From: Apiotrichum sp. Y4204
Lineage: Eukaryota; Basidiomycota; Tremellomycetes; Trichosporonales; Trichosporonaceae
Length of the DNA stretch: 64,000 nt
Assembly: GCA_025531455.1 (NCBI GenBank)
Contig: JAMYHL010000018.1
Coordinates: 124,001-188,000, forward strand
Reading direction: 5' to 3'
This document shows, one piece after another, positions 1 to 11,260 of the stretch. A program made the translations under genes and the position numbers. The notes under the pieces were generated by a model. It was not told the origin of the DNA. It saw nothing but the letters and a program-made list of their open reading frames with translations, and did no database searches. Every line of letters begins with the position of its first letter. The stretch's first letter is position 1.

Positions 1-2545
1 AGAGGCGGCAGGCGTTTCGTTCGGGTCTGTGCGGACCAGGGGGCGTATAACAAAAGCGCGTGCCCTGCGGAGGTCCAACAGGACTAGGGAAAGAGGCGAG
101 GAACCGCGAGGAAACGAGTGACTTGGATAGAGAGAGCGCTAAACGCTTCACGACAGGATAGTAGGTCGGGGCACCGTACTGTGCACAAGGGAAACGCCGA
201 GCGTCGGGTGGCTTGTGTGCACAAGGAAGCCGGTTTGACAAGGAGATGGATGCTGATGATGGAACCAGTGGAAGATGGCCCACCCGAGTATAAGCGTTAC
301 GCCAACTAGCGCTGAGAATGTCGCTGTGCAGAGCGAGAAGGAAAGGCACAGATAGTGCAGTATGGTTGAATGCAGTGGGAACCCAGAATGTCTGCAGCTT
401 CCGGGCCCTTCAAGGAATCAACTGGACCAAAACGCGGTGTACCGTGTTGTGGTCAGGACCTTGGGGCCTTGTATCCTCTTGCTAAGATCGGGGCTCTGAG
501 GATCAGAGGGTTGTACTACTGGCGGATGGGAGCCGTGTGGCGTGGGAGCGTGCCCGCAGGTGTGTCCACGAGTCTTGAGGTTTTGAGGTCTGGTGGTACA
601 AAACGCGGCACTGAAAACAAGCGACGCAATGTTCGCGTAGACTGTGGGGCGGAAGTGTGGGACGCGAACTGAGTGCCAAGATAAAGGGACGTGAGCGGTG
701 GCCTGGTTGTGGCGCGCCGCAAGCGTTGTCAAGAAGGACGAGGCAACAAAGGGCGAGGGATAGGAAGGATAGGAATAAGCAGAGCAGGGTTGTCGCGGTA
801 AGCTGACGGCTCTGAGTGAGAACAGGGAGGTAACGAATGTGCGGAGTTGGTGAGGATGTATGTTAATAATGTATGGGAGACGGCCGATATGGATAGTGGA
901 TAGTGCAGAGCGCAGAACGTGTGGGGGAGGAGAGGAAGGGTGGAGACCGAGCGCAGCCAGAGGCGTTGAAGTGGTTGGTCCAAGATTCCAGGAGCTTTGG
1001 CGCTCAGAGATCAGAGTACCTGTGCGCCAGGTTGTAAGTTCTGATGATATCGTATGGCTGATGGAATTGATGGGACTGATGGAAAGGGTGCGTGCGGGTT
1101 AGCGGGAGTGCGGGAGGCTTTCAAGAATACAGCTCAACAGCACTACGGTACTGCGGTACTGCGGCTTACATCGCAAACGCGTATCAACCTATCAAGTGCA
1201 TGTATTGTATGGGCGCAGGCAGAGCTCGACGATTAATCGCGATTGACCGACGACGCGCGACGCGATGACCGTCAATTCTACAGCGGATCCAACGGACCTC
1301 GTAGTCCTGTGCCGGCCTGTCCGGTGGTGCTGACAGCCCCAAGGCACTGACGGCCTGGTGGATTGTTACAGGACTCCTCCATCCGCTCTTTCATCGTGAG
1401 ATTCGACTTTGACTTCTGAAGACGAACTCGGACAAGCCGGACAAGAAACACCTGTATTTGTGCATCCATTTACAGCTCACAGAGTACAGAGGACGAAACT
1501 GAAAATCGACTAGACCGACGAGGATTGATAGCTGTCCGATCGGTTGGTCGTGGTGGATCGTACCGTGGACTAGTACGACTAGTGGACTGATGCGTGGCCT
1601 CTGCGCGCTCTGCGCCTGCGTAGGATCGCGAATCGTTGCCACCGAGAATCGTCGATCTTCTGAAACTAGACTAGTCGTCAGCAGCTTGCTCGGAAGCTCC
1701 AGGGAGCGCAAGGGACTCAGAAGTGATCCGAACCCGTGGACCCTTTTGTACCCCTGATCTCCCTCGATCCCTCTGGTAACCCAATCCGCCCATACCCTTC
1801 GGTGGCAGGTCGGCAGCCTGCAATGCTGCAGTTCTACCGCTTCTCAAGCAGTCCGCTCTCCTCTCCTGTGCAGCGCAGGAAAGGAGGAGAGGAAGGTGCT
1901 GCACTTTGTACTCTAATACTATATAGTTCCCGTCAAGCGGTAAGAGCGTAAGAGAGAATAAGGGAAGCAAGGCGGAGAGGATTGTCTGACCACTTTGGGA
2001 ATGTGTGTCCTGCACTCCGCTCGGTCTGCGCACTGCGAGGTCGGATGCACAGTTGCTTAGTAGTGTAAAGCGTAGAGCGAGACTGACAGTGCGTTTCGAC
2101 CGTGCTTTGAGGTTTCCAAGAATTCGCTGTCAAAGATCCAAAATCCAAGATCAAGACCTTCCTTCCCAGTCTGCATGACCTGGGGATCAGATCTTGATCT
2201 GCACTCCAGGCCGGCCGGTTTGGCAGCCTACTGCTTCTCATGTCGATCTGGACAGAGCCAGACCACAGCTTAACGCTTCAAGTTCAGGATCCTCGGGTCC
2301 CCGTTTTACAGGTCGACCAGAATTGTAGAAACTGTATCAACAGGGCTCTGGAAGACGGGCCAGGGTGACGAGATGGCCCCAGCATGCCAGCCGCAAGGGA
2401 CGCGGGTAACAACGGTCTGGCGTCCGCCAGACAGTTAGGCGTTAACGGGTCTCGAAGCTGGGTGCAGCCAATGAGGGGCGTCCGTCAGCCTCCACATCGG
2501 TTGCGTTTCACGGACGCGTCGACGCGCCCTCCCGAGCGCCCACCG

Positions 2546-2590
<45 letters not shown>

Positions 2591-4304
2591 GTCCCACGCG
2601 ATCCCACGTGATGGCACTACGCGCACTGCAGCAACGTTGGTGTAGCGGAACGTGTGGAAGTGACTTTCAGTTCGATAGAGCGCGGAGTTGGCAGGTTTGG
2701 AGCGGCACAGGAAGGGACGAACGACCGTCTCTCGTAATTCGGCCGACGCGGGAGTCTCGGGCTTGCGGCACGATGGGTTGGCCCTTCGTGTGCATTGTGT
2801 GGGCGCAGGTGGACGTCCCCTGGGCTGTGTGTAGCCTGTAAACCCGCAGGATGGCCGATCGCAGGTTAACTCGACTCAAAAAATATTGACCCGTGTACAG
2901 AATGCGAAGCAACGACGATGCGAGGACGATTGTCTGTCGATATGTCGATATCTGTCTGTCCACGACGGTCACGATATCACCATGGCCCATGGCACTTATA
3001 ATCACGTGATGTCTGCCGCAACCTTTCACCGCCGCCAGCGTGCTGTCGCTCGAATTTCTGGCGTTGATGTCTCTGCTCGCACTAGATTGTAAGCTTGTAA
3101 GCTAGTGCAAGCTCGCATGCTTCCATCGATCCATCAGTAGCTCGTGGGCCATGCGACAACCTGCAATTGGCGACCATGAACAAGAAAAAAAAGAGAAGCA
3201 GGCGCAGGGTAGATACGACCCACGCGAGAGACTCGACAAGAGTGCAAGAGTCTGAAAGGAGCAAGTCGGCCATGGAAAACCGAGGGTAACTCACATCCCA
3301 CCCATGAAACCCATATCGACATGGAGATCTGGAGACAAGATGACACACGTCGTCTGGTTAGTCCTCTGCAGGCATGATCTCGCACCACCTGCACACTACT
3401 TGCTACTCTGATCCGTCGTATCAGACGGACTCTGAGTGGGCGAGGATGCATAGCGAAAAACGCTTGAGAGCTCGACAGGACCGAAGAGCCATCTTGACAC
3501 TGGGCAGTAAGTTGGGCCATTAGGGGTGTCCTTGGGTGTTGCGCCCCAGGCCCCAGGACGCGCCCTTGGTTGTCAACTGCCTGCCCAAAGGCACGACGCC
3601 CGCGCACGCCCCCCCTGTCCCACCTCGGACTGCTTCCCACCAATGCCACCAACCAGGCCCGCCCATGGCCCTCCGGCCCTCCAGGTCTCCAAAATCCCAA
3701 CACGCTCACACGCTCACATGCCAAGTACAGTAATTCCACCTAGCGCCCCCCACCTCATCCCCCCCCCCCCCAACTCACTCTCTTTCCACACTCTACGCCA
3801 AACCCTCCATCCTGTCCATCCACAACTCCACTCCATCCTTCATCCACCTCTGGACCCCATCCATCCCTTCTTCCCTCCCCTCACAGTCTCCACTCCCTCG
3901 TTTCACTCTGTATAGCTCCTTCTTTCGAAGGCCACGAGTTTTTACGACCTACCACGGACATTTACATCAGCACGTAGCACATTCCTCGTGCACACGCGTT
4001 TCGGGCACCCTCTGTCGCCGCGTCTCAACCAGCCGGTCTGACCTGACGCGCTACACACAGCCAGAACACTCCCAAACATCACGACTTCGTCCAGATTTTT
4101 CGATTCTCATTCGCGCACGACACGCATATCAGTGCGCCAAACACAGCGCGTGCGGATCCTGTGTCTTTCCTCTTCATTTCCCGCCACTGCGTTAGCTTCC
4201 CTCTTGCACAATCGACGCGGATCAATCTCGTACCCCGCCATCTCTTGGGTGGAACACTTTCTCGTCGCTTTTATTCTCTCTTCGATACCACTTGCAACCT
4301 CAAA
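1..4304. other. Gene-poor left end, no recognised gene
   Basis: No reading frame here resembles a known protein and no spliced gene could be assembled on either strand. The plus strand is purine-rich from about 1 to 960, so the minus strand is pyrimidine-rich there; pyrimidine-rich tracts precede start codons elsewhere in this window, so this may be the 5' leader of a minus-strand gene lying left of the window (inference). From about 3640 to 3920 the plus strand is strongly C/T-rich, as expected of the promoter and 5' UTR of the following BUD14-like gene. A C homopolymer lies at 2546-2585 and a 13-C run at 3759-3771. Open frames of up to 201 codons occur but look like GC-driven chance frames. 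Confidence 0.6.
2546..2585. repeat. 40-nt poly-C homopolymer
   Basis: An uninterrupted run of 40 C follows a G at 2545 and ends before GG at 2586. Such a long mononucleotide run is unusual; its printed length may not be accurate because sequencing and assembly often miscount long homopolymers. Confidence 0.95.
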
Positions 4305-6121
4305 ATGGCGGCAGCCGTCGGATTAGCGCCGCAAATGGGTGACCATATGGGTATGCAGCGCGGATATGCGTACCCCAACGGCATATCTATCATGGAGGAT
4401 TCCGAGGATGGCGACCACGATGACGAGTACACGGAGCACGTTTCAATGGAAGAAGACATGGAGCGCTACTACCAACACCATCATTACCAACAACAAATGC
4501 ACCCCGAGCAGCTGCAATACCACCATTACCAGCCCGGGGACGACGAAAATGACCTCGAAGAAGACGAGGTTTACTCTGATGAGAGTTCAGACGAGAGCAT
4601 TCTTCCGGACGAAAACATCGACTTCAGCTTGATATACGCCTTGTGAGTTGTCAGCATCAGCTCAAACAAAGTTCTGACACCGGTAGACATACCTTTTTGG
4701 CCACCGTGGAAGGGCAGGCGTCCGTCGTGAAGGGCGACTCACTCCTTTTGCTGGATGACGCCAACTCGTACTGGTGGCTCGTGCGCGTCCTGAAGACCGA
4801 GGATGTGGGGTACATTCCCGCTGAGAATGTTGAGACACCATACGAGCGTCTAGCGCGTCTGAACAAGCACCGCAATGTCGACATAGCCGCTCCGACTAAA
4901 GAGGAGGCCGCACTCGGCGAAACTCCTCGCGAGAATAAGCTGAAAAGCTTTATTGGATGGAAGAGCCGTGACCGTAACCAGGACGATGTGGTCGAGGAAC
5001 GCGAGGGTCGACGTGTGATTTTTGCACCCCCGACATATGTTGACCACCCTGGCGACATTTGGAGTGACGACGAAGAGGACGACGACATGGACGAGGACGA
5101 ACTCGACCATCACCACGATGATGATGACCACAGCTTTGAGGACGAGGGGCATCCCGAGATCCAGGGCTACGACATTGAGCCAGATGACGGCGTCGAGTGG
5201 GCGCAGGATGCCGTCGAGGCTGTCCGCTCCGGCGTCACTCCCACTGCTCCTGAGTCTTCGTCTACCGACCATAGCATGGCTGTTGAATCGCGCGAGACCG
5301 ACATCGTTACTCCCGACAATGCGCCTATGGCGGACATAACTGTCGCGAACGACAAGGACTCCAAGGGGATGTTTGGTGTGGAAACCATTGCCGGTGCCGG
5401 TATTGCTAGCACCGCAGCGGGCGTTGCGACTGTTGTGGCTGCCCATCCCCCTCCGAACCGCTCTCCCTCGCCTGCCGCTCCGTCAGGCGCGCTTGCCCGC
5501 ACCAATCCCACGCCTCCACCGCATCGGGCGGGCGTCATGTCTCCTGACATGGACACAAGCCCCGAAGCGTACCTGCGCGACGTTTCCACACCGCTTCCTA
5601 CCTCCTCCACCGTGGAAACAACAGGCTCGTCCACCATCGATACTCCCTCGCCTACTCCAGCCCAGAGGCAAGCGCCAACACCGTCTCCGAAATCGGTCCA
5701 CCGGGCCCTTGGCTCTACCCGTGCCCCTACGGCGACTGGGTCACCAAGAGCGGCTCCGGCAGTGAACACCGCAGTGACCCCTCAGAGCCCCGTTACCGCT
5801 AGCATCGCCACATCTCCTGGTCCTCCTACCGGAGCAGCAAGCACCCAGCCGCGCCGACTTCCCACATGGAACGCCGATGCTTTCAACATCTCTCGCTTGA
5901 CCAGCATCATCCGCGCACGCGCCGATGAGGATCGTCGTACACGCCGTCTACCAAAGTCCCTCGAGGCAGATGTGGTGCAACAGACATACTACGGAGAAAA
6001 GCTTGCGCTTGATGCCCTCCAGCCCGACATTCGCGCTGGTTACGTTCATCTACAGGCCAAGATGGACTCTTTTGACCGCGAAATCGACAACCTTCTTGGG
6101 GCGCTGGTCGCTGCCCATTAG
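4305..6121 (+). CDS. BUD14: Bud14/Tea4-like SH3 domain polarity protein
   Basis: CDS join(4305..4642,4687..6121), 590 aa. The short intron has GTGAGT and a CGGTAG acceptor; splicing makes a TT|A Leu codon inside the SH3 domain. The N-terminus is acidic and His/Gln-rich. The SH3 domain (about residues 111-172) carries ALYDY-like YAL, a WWLVR block and the YIPAENVETPYERLARLNKHR tail characteristic of Bud14 and Tea4. RVIF at residues 222-225 fits the RVxF docking motif for type 1 phosphatase, which Bud14 (with Glc7) and Tea4 (with Dis2) are known to bind. An Asp/Glu-rich stretch and a long Pro/Ser/Thr-rich region follow; the last 80 residues are predicted helical. Known family role: polarity landmark and formin regulation at the cortex. 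ATG 4305 sits in a good context (CAAAATGG) after a C/T-rich leader. Confidence 0.9.
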
Positions 6122-6756
6122 ACATGGTTCTCGATCCGTTTTCGATTTCTGATTTCTTTTTCTGTCGTTGATTCTGATTTTCGACTTTTGGTAATCGACT
6201 GTTGTGTTTCGATACGATTCTTCCACCCGTCCTCCGAACGTGCAACCCAACCCATTCGATCCACACCCGTCTTTGCACCATATTCCATCCGCCTGGCCCA
6301 TCAGCGGTTTCGACAGGCTTCGACTCTGGGGCTGCAGCGGTTGTATAATTATGAGTCGCACACCCTGCCTGTAAACGCTAGATAGAATATGCATCCCACT
6401 GGCGAACGAGTGGATACCTTAGGCATGTACTGTCGATGTCATCCGTCATCGCCTCTACGGATAGCAATACTGATGCCTGCTTGGTTTTAGTGATTGCGGC
6501 TCCACACCGCCGGTTCAGGCGCCATCAGTGACCATGGTACCAAAGGTCATGGTACCATACCGCATGATCACAGTGATACATGCATGTCGAGGATATTGTG
6601 CTACATTATGCACAGGAAGATGTTGTGTTGGCTGCGTGACAGTGTTGGACTGTCATCGGCGGTGATGATGCGGTGCCATCCTGTGCGAGGCGGTCCAACG
6701 ATCCTGTGCACCACCAAATCGCCCACTATTGTCGACCATTAGGCTCGCTGCGCGCG
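6122..6756. other. Convergent intergenic region BUD14 / NKAP
   Basis: About 635 bp between two convergent stop codons, presumably holding both 3' UTRs. The only structure noted is a 10-bp direct repeat CATGGTACCA at about 6531-6556. No gene seen. Confidence 0.6.
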
Positions 6757-8702
6757 CTACCGCCGGTCCTTCTTATCGCGTTCGCGCTCGCGCTTTTCCT
6801 CCATCTTGAGACGCTCGTCCATCATTTCCTTAAACTGTGAAATGATCGCGCCCTCTTTCTCGATCCACTCCTCCCGGCTTTGCATGAGCATGGCGCGCTT
6901 CTCCTCCGCATTGATCACCTGCCCCTCCTTGCGGAGGCGCACGGCGTTCATGCGCTGATGTCGTGAACCGCTCATGACGTAGCCCGAGTTCTCAAACTCT
7001 TGGATCTTCTTCATATCCATTCCGATCTCGCCACGGCGCGGGATACGTTCGCCCTTTTCGACAAACGCCTGCATTGCGCGTCCCTCACCGGGCAGCAGGT
7101 CGCGGAACCTGTTAGGTTAGCTCGTCACTCTATTTGGCCGATAACAGCTCGCTGCCAAAACACGTACGCTTCACGATCATACCGGTCTGTGGTGCCGTGC
7201 TCCGCGGGCAGTTGCGGGCCCACTTCGGGTCCGTCATCGGCCGCTTCAACCTCTTTAGTGGAAGATGTAGGCCGGTCAGACCCTGCTTCCGACGAATGGC
7301 GACGAGATCGTCGTCCACGGTCGCGCTTGCGTTCTCGTTCGCGTTGATCGTCACTATCGACACGGTGTCGTCGGTCGATATCGGTGTCGCGCGAGGTCCC
7401 TCGAGATTCACGGTCACGTTCACGTTCGCGTTCACGACGTTTCCTACGACGGCGCTCGCGCTCATACTCCTCCTCGCTGTCGCTTTCCGAGTCGCTAGCG
7501 TAGCGACGCTTGCGTCTCGACGACGATTTGGACGATTTCCCCCGACGAGACTTTGACTCAAGGTTCCTGGGCCTGGTAAGCACTGCAATGTCGCAACTTT
7601 CACCGCCTTATCAGTATCACACTTACTTGACATCCTCAACGTAAGGCCGCTTTGGCGATTCGGGCCAGATGTTCACCTGAGTACTCTCTCGCAGCTGCCG
7701 TCGCCTTTGTTCGTTAGCAAGCGACACCAGTAAGGGAACCTACTGTTCAAAGTTCATGGGAGCGGTTGGAGTAAGGTTTGCATTGCCACCCCCTCCCTTG
7801 TTTGGGTGCTCCCTAGGGAAGTTCATGGTCGGGCCGAAAGGCGGCATGACTGGGGGTCGAGGCGGTAAAGACAGATCCCCATGCATCGTTCGTGAATCTC
7901 GGTCGGCATGTCTGGACAAACCGGTACCTGTCTCAGATATCGTATCTTTGTGATCGCGGCGATCTCTGGGCCCACGCGAATTGTAGTGACGATTGTCGTG
8001 AGGTGAGGACTCTCTGTTCCGGTCCCGAGGCGGGCTGTTGGTGTCGTAGGTTGGGCGATAGCTGTCGCGTAGAGAAGGCGATGTACGGCGTCCCGACCCC
8101 ATGGAGGATGCCGAAGTATCGTGACGGGAATGGGCGGTGTGCATGGCATGCGGTGGGGGCTCACGCCAGTCGCCTCGTCCATCGCTACGACCAACACCGC
8201 CTCCTCGACGTGGTTGCTCCATAACTCGTGTATCACGGGCCGGATTGGCATCATGATTGTATCGACGGTGCGGACGGTCGTCATCCCCATCGACTCTTCG
8301 CCGACTTCGCGGGCCGTCGCGTGCGTCCGAGCCTAGCAGTTCACGCCCACGCCATGTACCAGTTGAAGATAATTTATCATCTCCAAACGGTTCGTGGGTT
8401 GCAGCAGCGGCCATCGCGGCCACAGGCTTCAAGGGCAGCGATGGATGTAACCGAGCTGACAGAGGACGAGTTACACGGGCATCTGCACCTGATGCAACGG
8501 AAGAGTTACGGTCTGCATCGCCTTGTTGAATGCTGTGCTGAAAAGGTGGGTCGGGCCGGTCGGAGATGGGCGGAGTGACGACGGAGTCGGCCATGTCCCT
8601 TTCGGCTCCTCCTCTTCGTTCCTTCCTTTCAAGGAGGCGCTGTTTGAGGTTGCTCTCTTTGGCTTCAGAGGATGATGGCCGTGGCGGTGATGGTGAGGGC
8701 AT
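6757..8702 (-). CDS. NKAP-like SynMuv domain nuclear protein
   Basis: CDS complement(join(6757..7108,7168..7572,7627..7704,7744..8702)), 597 aa. The N-terminal half is low complexity and rich in Ser, Pro, Arg and Asp. A middle region is dense in RE/RD/RS dipeptides (plus-strand shadow frames give long Val/Thr runs). The C-terminal 115 residues match the NKAP/SynMuv domain: LLPGEGRAM, then RIPRRGEIG, then SGYVMSGSRHQRM and AVRLRKE. The exon joined at 7108/7168 rebuilds FRDLLPGEG across the intron, confirming the splice. NKAP proteins are nuclear, bind RNA and spliceosomal factors, and act in transcriptional repression and splicing in animals; the role in fungi is less well known. ATG 8702 is the first in-frame ATG; the open frame upstream has none. 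It diverges from the Zn2Cys6 gene. Confidence 0.9.
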
Positions 8703-10316
8703 AGTGACAAAATCCGGTCGGTCAAAAGACCTGCGTGGTTTGGTATCGTCTGTTATCTGTCGCAGGGAATGTTTGTGCGTATCGGGGAAAGTGGAGCGCA
8801 AACCGAAAAATAGGAACGGGAGGCGGCAGGAGAGTTGGATTGTAGGATGAGGTGAAAGGCGTAACAACAACCAAACAACAACCTAGAATGAGACAGAAGA
8901 GCACCGCGGCATAGCGCGGCATCAAGTTTCAGACTCACCGGCCCCCCCCCACCCCGGCCCAATTGTCCAAAAAGTAATCCAAGCTCCAAAAGCTCAGAGG
9001 GTGGAGCTCCGCATGGCATGAAAGCCCTATTAGAAATCGTGGCATACTAGGTAGTGGATACAGGGCTATTACTTATTTGACCCTTTTCTACTGGAGAGTT
9101 ATCACCCGGCTCAGGGGGATCTAACGTTCTGCAATTTGTGCACCATTGATCATTGCGCGCCGTGCATCGCCTCTCACGACTTGTCACCGGCGGCACAATC
9201 TGCAGGTTTGCAACTCCGCAACGGCATCTCCGCAAGCCATTGCGCCATTGCTTTGGGTGGCATTACTTGGGTGCGTACTGCTGTACAATGCCGTCCTACC
9301 CAAAAGCTACGGTACGCCTGGACCGTATCATTAAGCATGCATCTGATACAGTTGACAGGCTTTGTGCCCTTGCACCCCGAAAGCTACGTAATAGAAGCCA
9401 ACCAAGCCAGCAACCGAGATCCAGAGCAGAGTCAAATCGATGGCCAGTAGTACGAGCAGAACAGTAGTACAGCAGAACAGCAGAGCATTGACAAGGCAAA
9501 GCAAAACGGAAAGGAGCAGCCCAGGGATTCCTTCTCGCTCCCTTCCGTCATGGCAAAGTTTAAGCTTTTTGGGCCCAAGGAAACGCCGCCACCTCCTACC
9601 TTCCACCAAAAGCGCCAAGGCAAGACACTCACTCACACGAGACATGCGAGACACACAGGATTACAGGAGACACACGCACAAGCCGCGCCAACACGCGCTA
9701 AGCAGCACCGCTTCTTCAGCCCCCGCGGAGAAGGGGTAACAAGATAGGGAGAGGAAGGGGGCAGAGGGGGATGAAATAGACTTATTATTGATTCGGCACG
9801 GGTGGAAAAACCAGATTCACCACCGATTCCTCCGAGGAAAAGATGCAAAGCGCGCAGGAGCGGAAGGCAAATGGCCTGGCACTGCACGGCATGCAGGCGC
9901 CCACGTAACAAGCACAACTACTGAGCCTACCACGTCCTGCTCCTTCTGCCTCTTTCCTCTCTTCGAAACATTATCATTTTGCGGCGCACTCGTACTGTAA
10001 CCGTAGCTCTGTACAGAATTACAGAATGCCATCATCGAGTCCACCTCCGCCGTTCCACCTGCTCTCTCCCTCTCCGCCCTCTCTTCGTCACCTCGTTTTG
10101 CTCCTTTTGCTCCTCTGCAGTCCGACGGAAGTTGTCACACATACACCAGTTTGGATCCTGAAGAGCAAAAAGCCAGGGCACAAAGGGTACAGTCGGGCCC
10201 GGTCCGAGAAACACACAATCGGAGAGGGGAGATGGAGACGAGGTGCAAGCTTGCACCACGAGCACTTCCGCCGCTATGGCGGTTGCTACCTCATCTCCCC
10301 TCCTGCTGTCCTACTA

Positions 10317-10353
10317 TTCTCCTGTTCTCCTGTTCTCCTGTTCTCCTGTTCTC
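10317..10353. repeat. TGTTCTCC tandem repeat
   Basis: Four perfect 8-bp units with partial units on both sides, within the NKAP / transcription factor intergenic region. Confidence 0.85.
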
Positions 10354-10674
10354 GTCGGCCCGCTGTCGCTTCCTGAGGTGTTCCAGAGCACGCACGTACC
10401 GACTCACAGCCCCGCCCTCTTTCCGCCTGCCCCTGTCCTTGTTCACCAGCCCTCGCCCTTGATCATTCATCTGATAGCTGGTTGTCCGGATCACCTCCAC
10501 AAGCAATACACAACACACCAGAGCCGGCACGCCGGATGCCTGTAGCGCGCCGGCTCTACTTGAGCTTTGGTACCTTGCAGCTAAACAGGGACCGCGTTCT
10601 GCCGATAAGGGAACAAAGGGTCGCTCGATCACTCCAACTACGACGGTCATCAACGCCTCCCATCTCTCCTGCCC

Positions 10675-10695
10675 CTACTGCTGCTGCTGCTGCTG
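10675..10695. repeat. CTG trinucleotide microsatellite
   Basis: About six CTG units, non-coding here; a candidate for length polymorphism between strains. Confidence 0.7.
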
Positions 10696-11260
10696 AGAAC
10701 CGAGACGAGACGCGGTCCGCGGGCAGGTGACAATAGGTGACACAAGAAGCAGGAGACAGGTCAATCCGGGTACACAGCAAGCAATCTTATTGCCTCGTTC
10801 TCCGCACATGTCATCAACTCCAACGGCAGTTGGAGAGTTTGATCTGGAGTTCACTCGGCCATCATCATTCCTCTTTGACGACGATACCGACAACGCTCAA
10901 GCATAACCCCTCGGTCACCTCCCGGGTTCTTGTAGCTTGTCAACTCAACCTCTAGCATGGCTACTGCCACCAACATGTGCTGAGTGACCTTATAGTCCTA
11001 CAAAGACAACTGTGTCTCTCCAATCTTTCCCCTTTAACCTCTTCACTCCCCAACCTCCCCATCCCTCGCAATCACGCTCTCATCACACCTTCTCTCTGTC
11101 AACGCTCAATGCGTTTCTTCTTTAACCCGCTCATCCACACCTTTTGACACCACCTCGCTTCACAGTGGCACACGACCAGACTATCACTTCACATCTCCAC
11201 CCCAGCTTCTTCTCCCTTCATCACCCCTGCCCCTAGTAATTCGTTGCCATCATAGTGCTC

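Larger units (their letters stand above)
8703..11260. other. Long divergent intergenic region NKAP / Zn2Cys6 factor
   Basis: About 2.6 kb between two divergent starts. No gene recognised. It contains a 9-C run at 8942-8950, CAGAACAG-type repeats near 9450-9485, a TGTTCTCC tandem repeat at 10317-10353, a CTG run at 10675-10695, and a C/T-rich stretch from about 11010 to 11240 that is probably the leader of the downstream transcription factor. A long promoter is common upstream of fungal regulators, but no binding site can be assigned by eye. Confidence 0.6.

Noticed and set aside
3134..3739. 201-codon minus-strand open frame
   Set aside because: No family resemblance, odd composition (Arg/Gly/Val runs) and position in a gene-free, GC-rich stretch; best explained as a chance frame.
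5167..5769. 200-codon minus-strand frame opposite BUD14
   Set aside because: Antisense shadow of the Pro/Ser/Thr-rich part of BUD14; Val/Gly/Ala-rich as expected of such a shadow.
9331..9654. Hydrophobic 107-codon minus-strand frame
   Set aside because: Leu/Phe/Cys-rich because of CAGAACAG-type repeats on the opposite strand; no start context or family signal.
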